DNA of 34,919 nt from CAILUG01 sp038125665. Its GTDB lineage: Bacteria; Pseudomonadota; Gammaproteobacteria; Pseudomonadales; Pseudohongiellaceae. The notes below the pieces were generated by a model. It did not search any database. It was not told the origin of the DNA and saw only the letters and a list, made by a program, of their open reading frames with translations. Positions 1 through 8,795 of the stretch are shown in pieces. Numbering within the stretch: position 1 is the stretch's first letter; every line of letters starts with the position of its first letter. The stretch lies in contig JAYPEI010000019.1 in the NCBI GenBank assembly GCA_038125665.1, positions 1 through 34,919 of the forward strand, given 5' to 3'. Made by a program: the position numbers and the translations under genes.

Positions 1-42
1 CGCCAGGCCGGTATGGACGTACCTAAAGTGTACTCGAGATAG
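1..42 (+). CDS. C-terminal end of FleR/FlrC-like sigma-54 response regulator (partial)
   Basis: Only the last 13 codons and the TAG stop lie in the window, reading RQAGMDVPKVYSR. A tail of this shape (a short basic helix end, then G-M/V-x-V/I-P) is what follows the Fis-type helix-turn-helix in NtrC-family activators such as FleR/FlrC. That regulator gene directly precedes fliE in Pseudomonas and Vibrio. The stop is 9 nt before the fliE start, so any sigma-54 promoter for fliE would lie inside this gene, outside the window. The identification rests on the short tail and on gene context, so it is tentative. Confidence 0.5.
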   Translation, partial: RQAGMDVPKVYSR

Positions 43-51
43 GTAAAGACT

Positions 52-408
52 ATGAACCCAGTGAATGATGCAAGCTCTGTTTTAGCCCAGATAAGAAGCT
101 ACCAGGCCAAAATATCAGACCAACGTGCCGCGGTGTCTGACGATCTCGATGGTGCCACCAGTGCGACCAGTCAAACCATAAATTTCAACAACATGGTGGG
201 TAAGGCCTTTGTTGACAGTATGCGTCAAGTTAACGCCCTGCAGTCGGAAGCAAACACTATGATGACACAATTTGAAATGGGTGAGGATGTACCTTTGACT
301 GACGTGGTGATGTCCATGCAAAAGTCATCTCTGGCTTTTGAGGCTACTCTGCAGGTTCGTAATAAGGTGTTAAAGGCTTACGAAGACATCATGAACATGC
401 CGGTGTAA
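52..408 (+). CDS. fliE: Flagellar hook-basal body protein FliE
   Basis: 118 aa, close to the usual FliE length of about 105-115. FliE is the periplasmic adaptor that joins the MS ring (FliF) to the proximal rod and is needed for export of rod proteins. The C-terminal half has the conserved FliE pattern: F-x-x-x-M-x-x-V-N around residues 52-62, a D-V-x-x-x-M-x-K segment near 84-90, then an amphipathic helix with V-R-N-K-V-L-x-A-Y-x-D-I-M-x-M near the end. The N-terminus is Ser/Thr/Ala-rich and has no signal peptide, as expected for a type III export substrate. It is the first gene of the flagellar run. A weak AGG lies about 8 nt upstream of the ATG. Confidence 0.95.
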   Translation: MNPVNDASSVLAQIRSYQAKISDQRAAVSDDLDGATSATSQTINFNNMVGKAFVDSMRQVNALQSEANTMMTQFEMGEDVPLTDVVMSMQKSSLAFEATLQVRNKVLKAYEDIMNMPV

Positions 409-484
409 GGCGCAACAAAAAAGTTATAAAGATAGACCAACCAATAGCTAGTAAGTAGCTGAGAGAAAAAAATAGGGTAAGAAA

Positions 485-2284
485 ATGGCAACAGCAATAG
501 CTTCAGATCCAGCAGCGTTGGGTGCACCTCAAGCCAGTGCTAATCAGTCAGCTACACAGGCAGTGCAGCCAACAGCTAATCCGGCTGTCGATGCGGCACG
601 AGCACAAATGGCCGACGCCACCAAGTTCCCAACTGTTTCGGAAGTATTTTCTCAGCCTCTAGTAAGAAAGTCTTTGCCAGGCATTATGCTGATGTTCGTG
701 TTGCTTGGTTTTTTGGTGTTGTATCTATGGATAAACGAGGGTGACTACCGGGCAATTTTCCCGGAGATGATGGAGGCAGACCGTAGCGAGGCTTACGACC
801 TACTTACAAGCTCCGATGTGCGTGTAAGAATCTCCGTGCAGAGCGGTAATCTAGAGGTACCCATGGATCAGTACCACGAGGCTAGGATGCTACTGGCCGC
901 ATCTGGCTTGCCTCGTTCCAGTAATTCCCAGGCATTTGATAACTTCGACATGGAAAGCGCGATGACTACAAGCCAGTTCATGGAGGAGGCTAAATACGTG
1001 GCTACCATAGAAAATGAGTTGGCGAAAAGTATCACGCGCATATCCTCTGTAGAGTCTGCGCGGGTCCATATCGCAGCGCCAAGACAAAGCTCCTTCGTGC
1101 GTAACCGAACCCCCACCAAAGCATCTGTTGTAGTAACACCTTTCAAGGGTCGTTCAATCACACAGGCGCAAGTGCAATCCATCTCCTACTTGGTGTCTTC
1201 ATCTGTACCTTACCTGGCGGTCTCTGATGTGTCGGTAGTGGATAACATGGGAAACCTACTGACAAATTCTCTTACCCCGTCTCTTACTGAGGCAACACTT
1301 CAATCTGGCTATGAGCGTTCAGTTGAGGAAGACTACAAGGAGCGCATCATCCAGCTACTCGAACCGTTAATAGGTCGAGAAAACTTACGCACTGATGTGG
1401 ATGTCACGCTAGACTTCACGCAGCTGGAGACTACCAGCGAGCGCTACGATGACGACGGAAATGGTCCAGTCACGCGCTCGGAGATTCTTGTTAACGACGA
1501 GTCTACATCTCGTGCTGCTGGTGGTGTACCGGGTGCAACATCAAACGTGGTGCCCAATGACACAGCAGTGGTGGCGCAAGGTGAGGCTGATCAAAGTGTA
1601 CAGCAGACAGACACAGGACCAACTTCTACATCAAGCCGCACAACCCGCAACTATGAGGTAGACAAAACAATGCGCTACCAACGCAACCAGGTCGGACAGC
1701 TTGTTAAGATGTCGGTGGCGGTGGTACTAAATCAGACAGCATTAGCCGCCAATGGTGCACCAAATCAAGCTGGTGTCAGCGAGGACGTGCTTGATAACTT
1801 TCGTACACTTATCGAGGGCGCCGTTGGATTCAATGAAGAGCGGGGAGATGTGGTCAATGTCATCACAACACCCTTCCGTCCAAATGAGTCGATTCCAAAC
1901 CCGGTCAAGTGGTATGAAGATCCATCGATTATAGCTCTAATAAAGATGGGCGCCATTACACTTGCGTTTATTCTGCTGACTGTTTTGGTGATCCGTCCAG
2001 TGATAAGACTTTATCTACCCAAGGTGGAGATCGAGGATGGCTTGCCTAAAGCACTTGCCGATGGAGAGCTCTCTGAGGAGGATCTGGCTATGATTAGTGT
2101 GGGCGATGGCGAGTCGTTGGAAGAGATCAAGGCTAAACTCAAGCCTAAGAAGTCGACAATTTCAGCGGACATGCTCGATACTGCAAACACATACGACGAC
2201 AAAGTGGCTCTCATTCGCTTGCTGGTGGCAGAAGATTCTGGCCGTGTCGCAAACGTGATGAAGAAAATGATTAAGGCAAACTGA
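485..2284 (+). CDS. fliF: Flagellar MS-ring protein FliF
   Basis: 599 aa, slightly longer than typical FliF (about 560). It forms the inner-membrane MS ring on which the C ring and export gate assemble. Two membrane helices flank a large periplasmic ring-building region: about residues 64-83, and about 488-505 just before R-P-V-I-R. The last 30 or so residues form the FliG-binding helices (L-I-R-L-L-V, ending V-M-K-K-M-I). A long Ala/Gln-rich cytoplasmic N-terminus (residues 1-45) precedes the first helix. The start ATG is preceded by AGGG at about 474-477. The 76-bp gap after fliE holds a short A/T element also found before fliL. GC content is high here: I count 34/60 at 841-900 and 35/60 at 1021-1080. 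Confidence 0.97.
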   Translation: MATAIASDPAALGAPQASANQSATQAVQPTANPAVDAARAQMADATKFPTVSEVFSQPLVRKSLPGIMLMFVLLGFLVLYLWINEGDYRAIFPEMMEADRSEAYDLLTSSDVRVRISVQSGNLEVPMDQYHEARMLLAASGLPRSSNSQAFDNFDMESAMTTSQFMEEAKYVATIENELAKSITRISSVESARVHIAAPRQSSFVRNRTPTKASVVVTPFKGRSITQAQVQSISYLVSSSVPYLAVSDVSVVDNMGNLLTNSLTPSLTEATLQSGYERSVEEDYKERIIQLLEPLIGRENLRTDVDVTLDFTQLETTSERYDDDGNGPVTRSEILVNDESTSRAAGGVPGATSNVVPNDTAVVAQGEADQSVQQTDTGPTSTSSRTTRNYEVDKTMRYQRNQVGQLVKMSVAVVLNQTALAANGAPNQAGVSEDVLDNFRTLIEGAVGFNEERGDVVNVITTPFRPNESIPNPVKWYEDPSIIALIKMGAITLAFILLTVLVIRPVIRLYLPKVEIEDGLPKALADGELSEEDLAMISVGDGESLEEIKAKLKPKKSTISADMLDTANTYDDKVALIRLLVAEDSGRVANVMKKMIKAN

Positions 2285-2291
2285 GGTTACT

Positions 2292-3356
2292 ATGGCTGAA
2301 GCAAAAAATAACCAAAACGATCAGGCCGAGTCAGTCCTTCCTGAGGCGGTACGTCAGGAACTCGAAATTATGACAGACACCCAAAGGGCGGCGGTTATTA
2401 TGCTCCTCTTGGGTGAACAGCAGGCTGCAGATATTCTCCGCTTCTTGTCACCACGAGAGGTGCAGGCGCTTGGTGCTCAGATGGTCTCTGTTGCTGATCT
2501 GTCACAAGAGGCGGTCAATGTAGTGTTAGATGACTTCGTTGCAACTATCAAGAAGCAGACAAGTCTCGGTCTGGGCACAGTTGACTACGTGGAGAATGTG
2601 TTCAAACGGGCACTAGGCGATGACAAAGCCGCCACTGTACTTGGTCGGATCATGCCGGGATCTTCTAACCGTGGAATGGAAATTCTCCGTTGGATGGATG
2701 CACGATCTATCGGTGAAATGATTCAGAATGAACACCCACAAGTTATCGCCATTATTCTTTCTGTGGTTGAGTATGATGTAGCTGCCGATGTCCTGAACTT
2801 CCTGCCACCCGAGGTTCGTCCAGAAGTAATTCAGCGAATTGCTTTGCTCGATACTGTACAACCTTCAGCCATGGAAGAGCTCGAGTCGATAATGCAGCAG
2901 CAGTTCTCGAGTAACAGTTCAGCGAAGTCATCAAACTTTGGTGGCATCAAGACGGCCGCTAAGATTATGAACTTCACTAAGGTGGAGCTAGAAAGCAATA
3001 TACTCGCTGGTGTCGCCAGTATTGACGAGGAGCTCTGCACTAAGATTCAAGACAGCATGTTTACTTTTGATAACCTTAGTGGATTGGATAACCGCAGTAT
3101 CCAGACACTTATGCGCAACATCGAAATGGATATGCTCATGGTGGCCCTTAAAGCCTCAGATGAGGCAGTTAAGGAGAAATTCCTCGACAACATGTCACAA
3201 CGTGCTCGTGTGATGTTCCTTGACGAGATGGAAGCCAAAGGTCCGGTTCGAATCACCGATGTAGAAACTGCACAGAAAACTATTATGCGAATCGCGCGTA
3301 AGCTATCAGATAAAGGCGATATTGTGCTTGCTGGTCGAGGAGATGATTTTGTCTAG
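2292..3356 (+). CDS. fliG: Flagellar motor switch protein FliG
   Basis: 354 aa, slightly longer than usual (about 330-345) because of an N-terminal extension. FliG is the C-ring component that contacts the MotA stator and transmits torque. The three-domain layout is visible: an N-domain that binds FliF (about 20-110), a middle domain with the signature EHPQ at 147-150, and a C-terminal domain with the torque helix carrying the conserved charged residues (K-x-x-x-x-K-F-L-x-N-M-S-x-R and E-x-M-E around 300-325). It starts 7 nt after the fliF stop with a weak GAGG upstream. It keeps the higher GC content of fliE/fliF, and the shift to AT-rich sequence begins after it. Confidence 0.97.
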   Translation: MAEAKNNQNDQAESVLPEAVRQELEIMTDTQRAAVIMLLLGEQQAADILRFLSPREVQALGAQMVSVADLSQEAVNVVLDDFVATIKKQTSLGLGTVDYVENVFKRALGDDKAATVLGRIMPGSSNRGMEILRWMDARSIGEMIQNEHPQVIAIILSVVEYDVAADVLNFLPPEVRPEVIQRIALLDTVQPSAMEELESIMQQQFSSNSSAKSSNFGGIKTAAKIMNFTKVELESNILAGVASIDEELCTKIQDSMFTFDNLSGLDNRSIQTLMRNIEMDMLMVALKASDEAVKEKFLDNMSQRARVMFLDEMEAKGPVRITDVETAQKTIMRIARKLSDKGDIVLAGRGDDFV

Positions 3357-4164
3357 TAATCAATCAGAAGAACCTAACACAATAAGAGATAATATTGAGT
3401 GGAAACTCAATGCGCTCCTGATGGCAGACAAACAGGCCAAGCACTACGCTCGCCATACCACTGAGGCAGATGTGAAAGAGCAGAGTTTTTCTCCTTGGAT
3501 GCCTCAACGCTTAAACAATCCTGATCAGAAGACAGAGCAAAGCTTACATGGGCTGGCATCAACTAACCAGGAAGAGGCTCTTATTCAAGGATCAGTAGAA
3601 TTAGAACAAGAACAGGCTGCAGTCTTAAGCGAAGAAGAAATAAAAATTCAACAACTGGAAGCACGTATTAGTATTTTAGAGGAAGAAAAACAAAATCTGT
3701 CAACAGAGCGCTATGAAGAAGGCTATACCCAAGGTAAACAGGATACTCAGCACTCACTAGAAGCTCAATATGCCATGCTCGATGGACTGATGCGTAAACT
3801 GGGTGATATCCGAATTGATATCAAAGACTATGTTGGCTATATCGAAACCTTGGCTTTGGAGTTGGCAAGGGGAGTGTTGAGACAGTCTGCTTCAGAGGTG
3901 GAATATTACAGACACTTAATCAGAGAAGGGATAGATCTGTTAGAACCTTCTTCAGAGCTAGAGCTTAAATTATATGTCCATCCTGATGCTCAAAAATTCC
4001 TTGAAGGTAGACTTAATGATTTAGGGCTAAAAGTTGCTATTTTCCCCGATCAGCATCTTGATGTTGGTGATTTAAGGTTAGTGTTTGGCTATACCGAAAT
4101 TGAAGAGCTGATGACCCAAAAGCTAGCAACGGCTTTTAATCGACTCAGTCAAAGGGGTAGCTAG
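3343..4164 (+). CDS. fliH: Flagellar assembly protein FliH
   Basis: About 273 aa. FliH is the peripheral stalk and negative regulator of the FliI ATPase, docking the ATPase complex to FliN of the C ring. A long Glu/Gln-rich coiled coil occupies about residues 75-125. It is followed by a globular C-terminal FliH domain (about 140-268) with the pattern A-L-E-L-A-R-G-V-L and the strand L-V-F-G-Y-T-E-I. The start overlaps the end of fliG. ATG at 3343 abuts AGGAG (3338-3342), whereas TTG at 3349 has that same AGGAG at the ideal 6-nt spacing, so translation may begin two codons later. A further upstream TTG at 3322 has no ribosome site. AT-rich compared with fliG (21/60 GC at 3601-3660). Confidence 0.92.
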   Translation: MILSSNQSEEPNTIRDNIEWKLNALLMADKQAKHYARHTTEADVKEQSFSPWMPQRLNNPDQKTEQSLHGLASTNQEEALIQGSVELEQEQAAVLSEEEIKIQQLEARISILEEEKQNLSTERYEEGYTQGKQDTQHSLEAQYAMLDGLMRKLGDIRIDIKDYVGYIETLALELARGVLRQSASEVEYYRHLIREGIDLLEPSSELELKLYVHPDAQKFLEGRLNDLGLKVAIFPDQHLDVGDLRLVFGYTEIEELMTQKLATAFNRLSQRGS

Positions 4165-4165
4165 T

Positions 4166-5530
4166 ATGTTGACACTTAGTAGTGTCTCAACAGAGGAGCT
4201 ATCAAATTTGCCCTCTCATTTACAAAGCAGTTTGCAGGTAATGGCAAAAGATCAGCTGCCACCAATGCAGCTGAGCGGCTTTGTCACAAAGGTGGCTGGT
4301 ACCTCTATTGAGGTGGAGGGCCTGAGTAGCCCGATAGGGTCACTATGCAAGGTGAGTTGTCAAAGTGGTAGAACAAACATCGATGCGGAAGTGATTGGTT
4401 TTGCTCAAAGTAGGCTATACCTCATGCCCTACAAAAGTACTGAAGGACTATCGCCAGGTTGTCGTGTTCTCCCAAGGCAAAGATCCTCAATAGGTAGATT
4501 GGCTGATGAATTGATAGGCCGTGTCATTGATGGCTTTGGTGAGGTCCTCGATAGTGGTCCGGCCATTGAATACCGAACTGAAGAGAATCTCGAAGGTAAA
4601 CCTGTTAATCCTATGCATCGTCCACCTATAGATACCGTGCTGGAAACAGGCATTAAGGCTATAGATACTTGCCTCACTGTTGGACGTGGACAGCGTATGG
4701 GTTTAATTGCCGGGTCCGGTGTTGGAAAGAGTGTATTACTAGCGATGCTGGCTCGAAATACTGCGGCAGATGTTGTGGTAATTGGACTTATTGGAGAGCG
4801 TGGCCGTGAAGTAAACGAATTTATTCATCAGACCTTAGGGAAGGAGGGTTTGAAGAAGTCAGTGGTTATTGCCGCCCCAAGTAACACATCTCCTTTGGAA
4901 AGACTCAAAGCTGCTAAATTGACACATCTAATAGCAGAGTACTACAGAGACCAAGGTAAGCACGTTCTTATGTTATTTGATAGTCTAACGCGCGTTGCTC
5001 ATGCACAACGAGAAATAGGCTTAGCGGTGGGTGAACCTCCAACCACTAAGGGCTACCCTCCTTCAGTATTTTCATTGTTACCTCAGTTGATAGAGCGTAC
5101 TGGAATGGGTGTGAATGGCTGTGGATCAATTACATGTTTCTACACTGTCCTAGCAGAAGGAGATGATCGTAGTGATCCAATAGTAGATATCGCCCGAGCC
5201 TCCTTGGATGGTCAAGTCATGCTATCGAGGGACTTGGCAGATAAAGCACATTATCCAGCCATCGATCTCATGGGCTCAATTTCCAGAGTTTCAAATTCCC
5301 TATTGAAGCAAGATCAGATTCGGTTAGGTCAACGTTTACGCCGGTTGTGGTCTTTATATAACGAAAAAGAAGACTTAATTCAGATTGGCGCCTATGAAGG
5401 AAAAAATAATCCAGAGTTAGATGAAGCTATTAAATTGCGTTTAGCGCTTAGTGAGTTTCTGGTGCAAGGTGAGCATGAGCTTGTTAAACAACAGTTGAGT
5501 TGGCATCAGCTAGGAGAAATCCTAGCATGA
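4166..5530 (+). CDS. fliI: Flagellum-specific ATP synthase FliI
   Basis: 454 aa, the normal FliI length. It is the cytoplasmic hexameric ATPase of flagellar type III export, related to the F1 beta subunit. Visible motifs are Walker A GSGVGKS at 183-189, the GERGREV catalytic-glutamate segment at 210-216, Walker B LMLFDSLTR at 268-276, and the family signature EPPTTKGYPPSVF just after 290. The N-terminal beta-barrel region is present. AAAGGGG lies 8 nt upstream of the ATG, which follows the fliH stop by 1 nt. The stop overlaps the fliJ start (ATGA), which implies translational coupling of ATPase and stalk. Confidence 0.98.
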   Translation: MLTLSSVSTEELSNLPSHLQSSLQVMAKDQLPPMQLSGFVTKVAGTSIEVEGLSSPIGSLCKVSCQSGRTNIDAEVIGFAQSRLYLMPYKSTEGLSPGCRVLPRQRSSIGRLADELIGRVIDGFGEVLDSGPAIEYRTEENLEGKPVNPMHRPPIDTVLETGIKAIDTCLTVGRGQRMGLIAGSGVGKSVLLAMLARNTAADVVVIGLIGERGREVNEFIHQTLGKEGLKKSVVIAAPSNTSPLERLKAAKLTHLIAEYYRDQGKHVLMLFDSLTRVAHAQREIGLAVGEPPTTKGYPPSVFSLLPQLIERTGMGVNGCGSITCFYTVLAEGDDRSDPIVDIARASLDGQVMLSRDLADKAHYPAIDLMGSISRVSNSLLKQDQIRLGQRLRRLWSLYNEKEDLIQIGAYEGKNNPELDEAIKLRLALSEFLVQGEHELVKQQLSWHQLGEILA

Positions 5531-5976
5531 ATAAAACACAAACATGGAAGTTTCTTGCAGATAGAAAGATAGCCGAATTTAATGAACTAGATACAGAGCG
5601 TCGAGAGTTGGTTAATACAAAAACTTTGATCGAAGAGAAGATAAGCTTTGTGGAACAGATCATCGAGGAACACCAAGATGAAGTAAATTACGAAGACGCT
5701 GTTTTTCGGTTGGATGGAATGCATAAAACGCGACAGGTATATCTTTCACAGTTAAGAAACATACGGCAGGGTTTAGTAACAAAAAACATGGATATGCAGT
5801 TAAAGTTAAGTCGAATTCTCCACGAGATGCAGTTGTTACAAATTGAAAAACAACGTTATGAGAAGCTTGCAGACCTTTCAAGTAAGAAGCTAGATAAATT
5901 TCATGCACTGCTTGAGCAAAAAGAAAGTGATAGATTTGCTATACAGAATTTCCTACAAAGACGTAAATTAGTATGA
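5527..5976 (+). CDS. fliJ: Flagellar export protein FliJ
   Basis: 149 aa, the typical FliJ length of about 147. FliJ is the central coiled-coil stalk of the export ATPase, comparable to F1 gamma, and an escort for export chaperones. Almost the whole protein is predicted coiled coil, rich in Lys, Glu, Gln and Leu with very few helix breakers. The ATG at 5527 overlaps the fliI TGA (ATGA) and has GGAG at 5513-5516, so I prefer it to the in-frame start 27 nt upstream. Its position directly after fliI is the normal gene order. Confidence 0.93.
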   Translation: MNKTQTWKFLADRKIAEFNELDTERRELVNTKTLIEEKISFVEQIIEEHQDEVNYEDAVFRLDGMHKTRQVYLSQLRNIRQGLVTKNMDMQLKLSRILHEMQLLQIEKQRYEKLADLSSKKLDKFHALLEQKESDRFAIQNFLQRRKLV

Positions 5977-6034
5977 AAATTAACTCTGGCATACTAATTG
6001 CTACCTTGATATCAGTATTAATATAGTTGAAAAA

Positions 6035-8152
6035 GTGAATACTGAGATGATTAAGCCAAGCGCAGCATTTAATCTAACACAAATTATTGAGTCACTCGAT
6101 GTAAGTACTTCTTCTGTCGAAGAAAATGCTTTGAAGCCTGGAGTAGGAGGTCAACAGTTCTCTGAAGCCTTAGCAGCTGCTATGGATCAGTTTCGAGGAG
6201 AAAGTGTGGGGACAAAAGCCGCCGCTTTGAGTGAGATCGGCAAAAGTTTGCCACTTTCTAGCTTGTCACCAGGGGATACTAAAGGGCACTTAGTGGGAAA
6301 TACTGAGACAACGTCTCTGCAAAATCTTGTAAAAATTAGTGAAAAGTTGACTAGTAAAACTCATTCAATGAGTGATACTCAAGAGAAGCAGGGTCTTGAA
6401 GCAAGAAGTGAAATTCATGTTGGATTAAAACTACAGACTGTGCGTTTCATGAATGGTCGAAAGGTCCTCACCTCCATGGTCGATCTAGATGACTTTACAG
6501 AGATGTCTGAAAACTATACTGAAGATAAATATAGAAAGAAACATGAGATTGACCAAGAAAAAACTCACAACCCAGAGTTTAAATTCCTACCTCAAGATTC
6601 CCAATTGAAATCACTACCTCTTTGGTGGGAAAAGCAAAATATTCAACAAAAAGACCAAAATAATGATGTGTCACTAGCCGGACGGATGGCTGTGGCTCAT
6701 AGTAAACAGGCAAATATCAACGCAGTGATAAACAAGGAGTCTACTCCAGCTAGTGGCGAGTTAGTTATTGATATGACTAAATATCAAGAAGATACATTAG
6801 ATCCTAATATGTTAGCTCTCACTGAAGTGATACAGAATTTTCAGAATTTTATCCATACTGATAAATTCACAGGCAACTTCAACGTGAAGGAGCAGACGCC
6901 AGAATTAGAGACGAACTCAGCTCAAAAAATGGTAGATGCAGTTAAATCTAAAGATGTGTTGAGCCTGTCAGAGCAGCAAATGAGCAGACTACGCGAATAT
7001 ATATGTGAGAACCTAGAGATCATGAATGATGACAAGTTCACAAGAAGTTTTGAGGTTTTTACGAAAAGTGATCTCGGTGCACAAGCCATACAAAATCTAG
7101 CAATTACCATGAATGGTACTGAAACTAGTAATACTGGTTTCATGAATAGTGATCTCTATAGACAACCTGTACAAAATTTAGCAACTGTCATGGATGGTAC
7201 TGAAACTGAGACTCATGCTTTTATGAATGTTAATTTCGGTAGACAAGCTATAAAAAATCCAACAACTGCTATAAATGTTACAGATACTGGTAATACTTAT
7301 GATGCGAATGTTGAGGCATATAAACCAATATTAACTAAACAACCAACAAGTGGAGATCTGGTCAAGCCAGGAAAGACGCTCACTAAAGGAGACAACATAG
7401 TTGATGTTGAAAATTACGAGCAATTAAATGAAAGTATTGCTCAATTAGCGCGTACGGAAAGCAAGGCGCAGCCGACACATGTGAAACATGTATCAACGGC
7501 TGATTATGTGCTGGAAGAAAGATTTACTAATTTTAAGCCAGCCAATGATGACCCCAAAAAATACATAGCTGATAGTGCTAAGAATGATCTTAATCAAGCT
7601 TTGCATGTTGGAAAATCAACCACGACAATTTCAGGGGTAAATACTCCACAAGCCATGGCTGTTTCAACAGAGATTGGAATGAGCCAGTATCAGGTAAGTG
7701 AAGTTGATGTTCAAGCGCAGAGTACTCAAACTCCTTTCTATGCTCGAGATGTGGCTAGACCAAAATTTGGTGAGCAGTTAATGAGTATAGTAGCTAAAGA
7801 AATTGATGTTCCACAGCAAGACGGTGTGGATTCATTACGTGTAGAAATTACGCCACCTGACCTTGGGGAGTTAGAGATTGAGCTAAGAAAACAAGGAAAA
7901 GATCTGGAAGTGCGAATATTAGCTTCAACAGAGGCGGCAGCTGATGCGATTAAAGACAACAGTTCTGTATTGAAAAACTTATTGGGAAATCAAGATTTTA
8001 GTCGTGTACAAGTGAATGTAGATGTTGGTAAGCGCGAGCATTCAGGTCAACAGGGACAACGAAATACAAAAGAAGGTGATAAAGACAAACAGCTAGAGCA
8101 ACGGATTGTGAAAGTGCGAATTCATGATGGTGTGGTAGATACCTTTGTTTGA
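6035..8152 (+). CDS. fliK: Flagellar hook-length control protein FliK
   Basis: 705 aa, much longer than enteric FliK (about 405). FliK is exported and acts as the molecular ruler that stops hook growth and switches FlhB to filament export. The C-terminal switch domain is recognisable at about 590-660: DSLRVEITPPDLGELEIEL, followed by L-E-V-R-I-L and a Leu-rich helix. This is the Flg_hook domain. The rest is low-complexity, polar, fast-evolving sequence and includes a three-fold 27-residue repeat (residues 345-425). The start is uncertain: GTG at 6035 and ATG at 6047 both lack a clear ribosome site. A 58-bp gap separates it from fliJ. Very AT-rich (19/60 GC at 7201-7260). Confidence 0.9.
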   Translation: MNTEMIKPSAAFNLTQIIESLDVSTSSVEENALKPGVGGQQFSEALAAAMDQFRGESVGTKAAALSEIGKSLPLSSLSPGDTKGHLVGNTETTSLQNLVKISEKLTSKTHSMSDTQEKQGLEARSEIHVGLKLQTVRFMNGRKVLTSMVDLDDFTEMSENYTEDKYRKKHEIDQEKTHNPEFKFLPQDSQLKSLPLWWEKQNIQQKDQNNDVSLAGRMAVAHSKQANINAVINKESTPASGELVIDMTKYQEDTLDPNMLALTEVIQNFQNFIHTDKFTGNFNVKEQTPELETNSAQKMVDAVKSKDVLSLSEQQMSRLREYICENLEIMNDDKFTRSFEVFTKSDLGAQAIQNLAITMNGTETSNTGFMNSDLYRQPVQNLATVMDGTETETHAFMNVNFGRQAIKNPTTAINVTDTGNTYDANVEAYKPILTKQPTSGDLVKPGKTLTKGDNIVDVENYEQLNESIAQLARTESKAQPTHVKHVSTADYVLEERFTNFKPANDDPKKYIADSAKNDLNQALHVGKSTTTISGVNTPQAMAVSTEIGMSQYQVSEVDVQAQSTQTPFYARDVARPKFGEQLMSIVAKEIDVPQQDGVDSLRVEITPPDLGELEIELRKQGKDLEVRILASTEAAADAIKDNSSVLKNLLGNQDFSRVQVNVDVGKREHSGQQGQRNTKEGDKDKQLEQRIVKVRIHDGVVDTFV
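7067..7309 (+). repeat. Three imperfect 81-bp tandem repeats inside fliK
   Basis: Units lie at 7067-7147, 7148-7228 and 7229-7309, exactly 81 bp apart, each encoding 27 residues. The protein pattern is roughly S/N-D/N-L/F-x-x-Q-x-(I/V)-Q/K-N-(L/P)-A/T-T-x-M/I-x-G/V-T-E/D-T, ending in F-M-N for the first two units. Units one and two are the most alike (shared ATG-G-TGGTACTGAAACT-like core); unit three has diverged. The period is a multiple of three, so the reading frame is kept. Confidence 0.85.
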
Positions 8153-8214
8153 TCACTTACTAAGTAAAAAAGTTATAAAAATATACTGATAGAGTATTAG
8201 TGGAGGAAAAGGCT

Positions 8215-8787
8215 ATGGCCGAAGAAGCAAATAATGACCCACAGGAAAAAACAAAGCCCCCAATTATGTGGATTCTGATAGGTGTACTGGGTTCGGTGCT
8301 TTTGAGTGTTGGTATTGTCATGGCGACACTATATTTCACAGGGTTCTTCTCAGATGAATCTGACTTGCAGCAAGAAATTGCACGTTTGGAGGCAGAAGAG
8401 CAGGCTGCTGCGGAAGCTGAGACTGCAGCGAATACCCCTGAACTTATGGAAACACCAGACCCATCGCGTTTGGATACTTTGTATTACCAAATGAGTAGCC
8501 CACTCACTGCAAATATTCAGAGTTCTCGAAAAGTAATGCAAGTTACGGTGACAGTGATGACCCATTACGATCAGATGGTAATAGATCGAGTTACAAAACA
8601 TGAACCAATGATTCGTGCATCTATGTTGGAAGTAATGGGAAATATAACTGAAGATAATCTAGCTGCACCAACATTCAAACAGTGGCTAGCTGATAATCTA
8701 AAACTGGCTGCAAATGCTGTCCTCGAAGAACAAGAGGATTTTGGTGGTATAGAACGAGTACTCTTTGTTGAGTACCTAGTGCAATAG
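8215..8787 (+). CDS. fliL: Flagellar basal body-associated protein FliL
   Basis: 190 aa. FliL is a single-pass inner-membrane protein that rings the stator units and supports motor output. One membrane helix lies at about 20-42 after a short charged cytoplasmic N-terminus. A Glu/Ala-rich linker follows, then a periplasmic FliL domain with the pattern V-M-Q-V-T-V-T-V-M-T and a terminal F-V-E-Y-L-V. The ATG at 8215 has a strong GGAGG at 8202-8206, so the in-frame GTG at 8200 is rejected. The 62-bp gap after fliK contains the element AAAAAAGTTATAAA, shared with the fliF leader. It begins the fliLMNOPQR-flhB half of the operon. Confidence 0.93.
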   Translation: MAEEANNDPQEKTKPPIMWILIGVLGSVLLSVGIVMATLYFTGFFSDESDLQQEIARLEAEEQAAAEAETAANTPELMETPDPSRLDTLYYQMSSPLTANIQSSRKVMQVTVTVMTHYDQMVIDRVTKHEPMIRASMLEVMGNITEDNLAAPTFKQWLADNLKLAANAVLEEQEDFGGIERVLFVEYLVQ

Positions 8788-8795
8788 GTCTTGTT

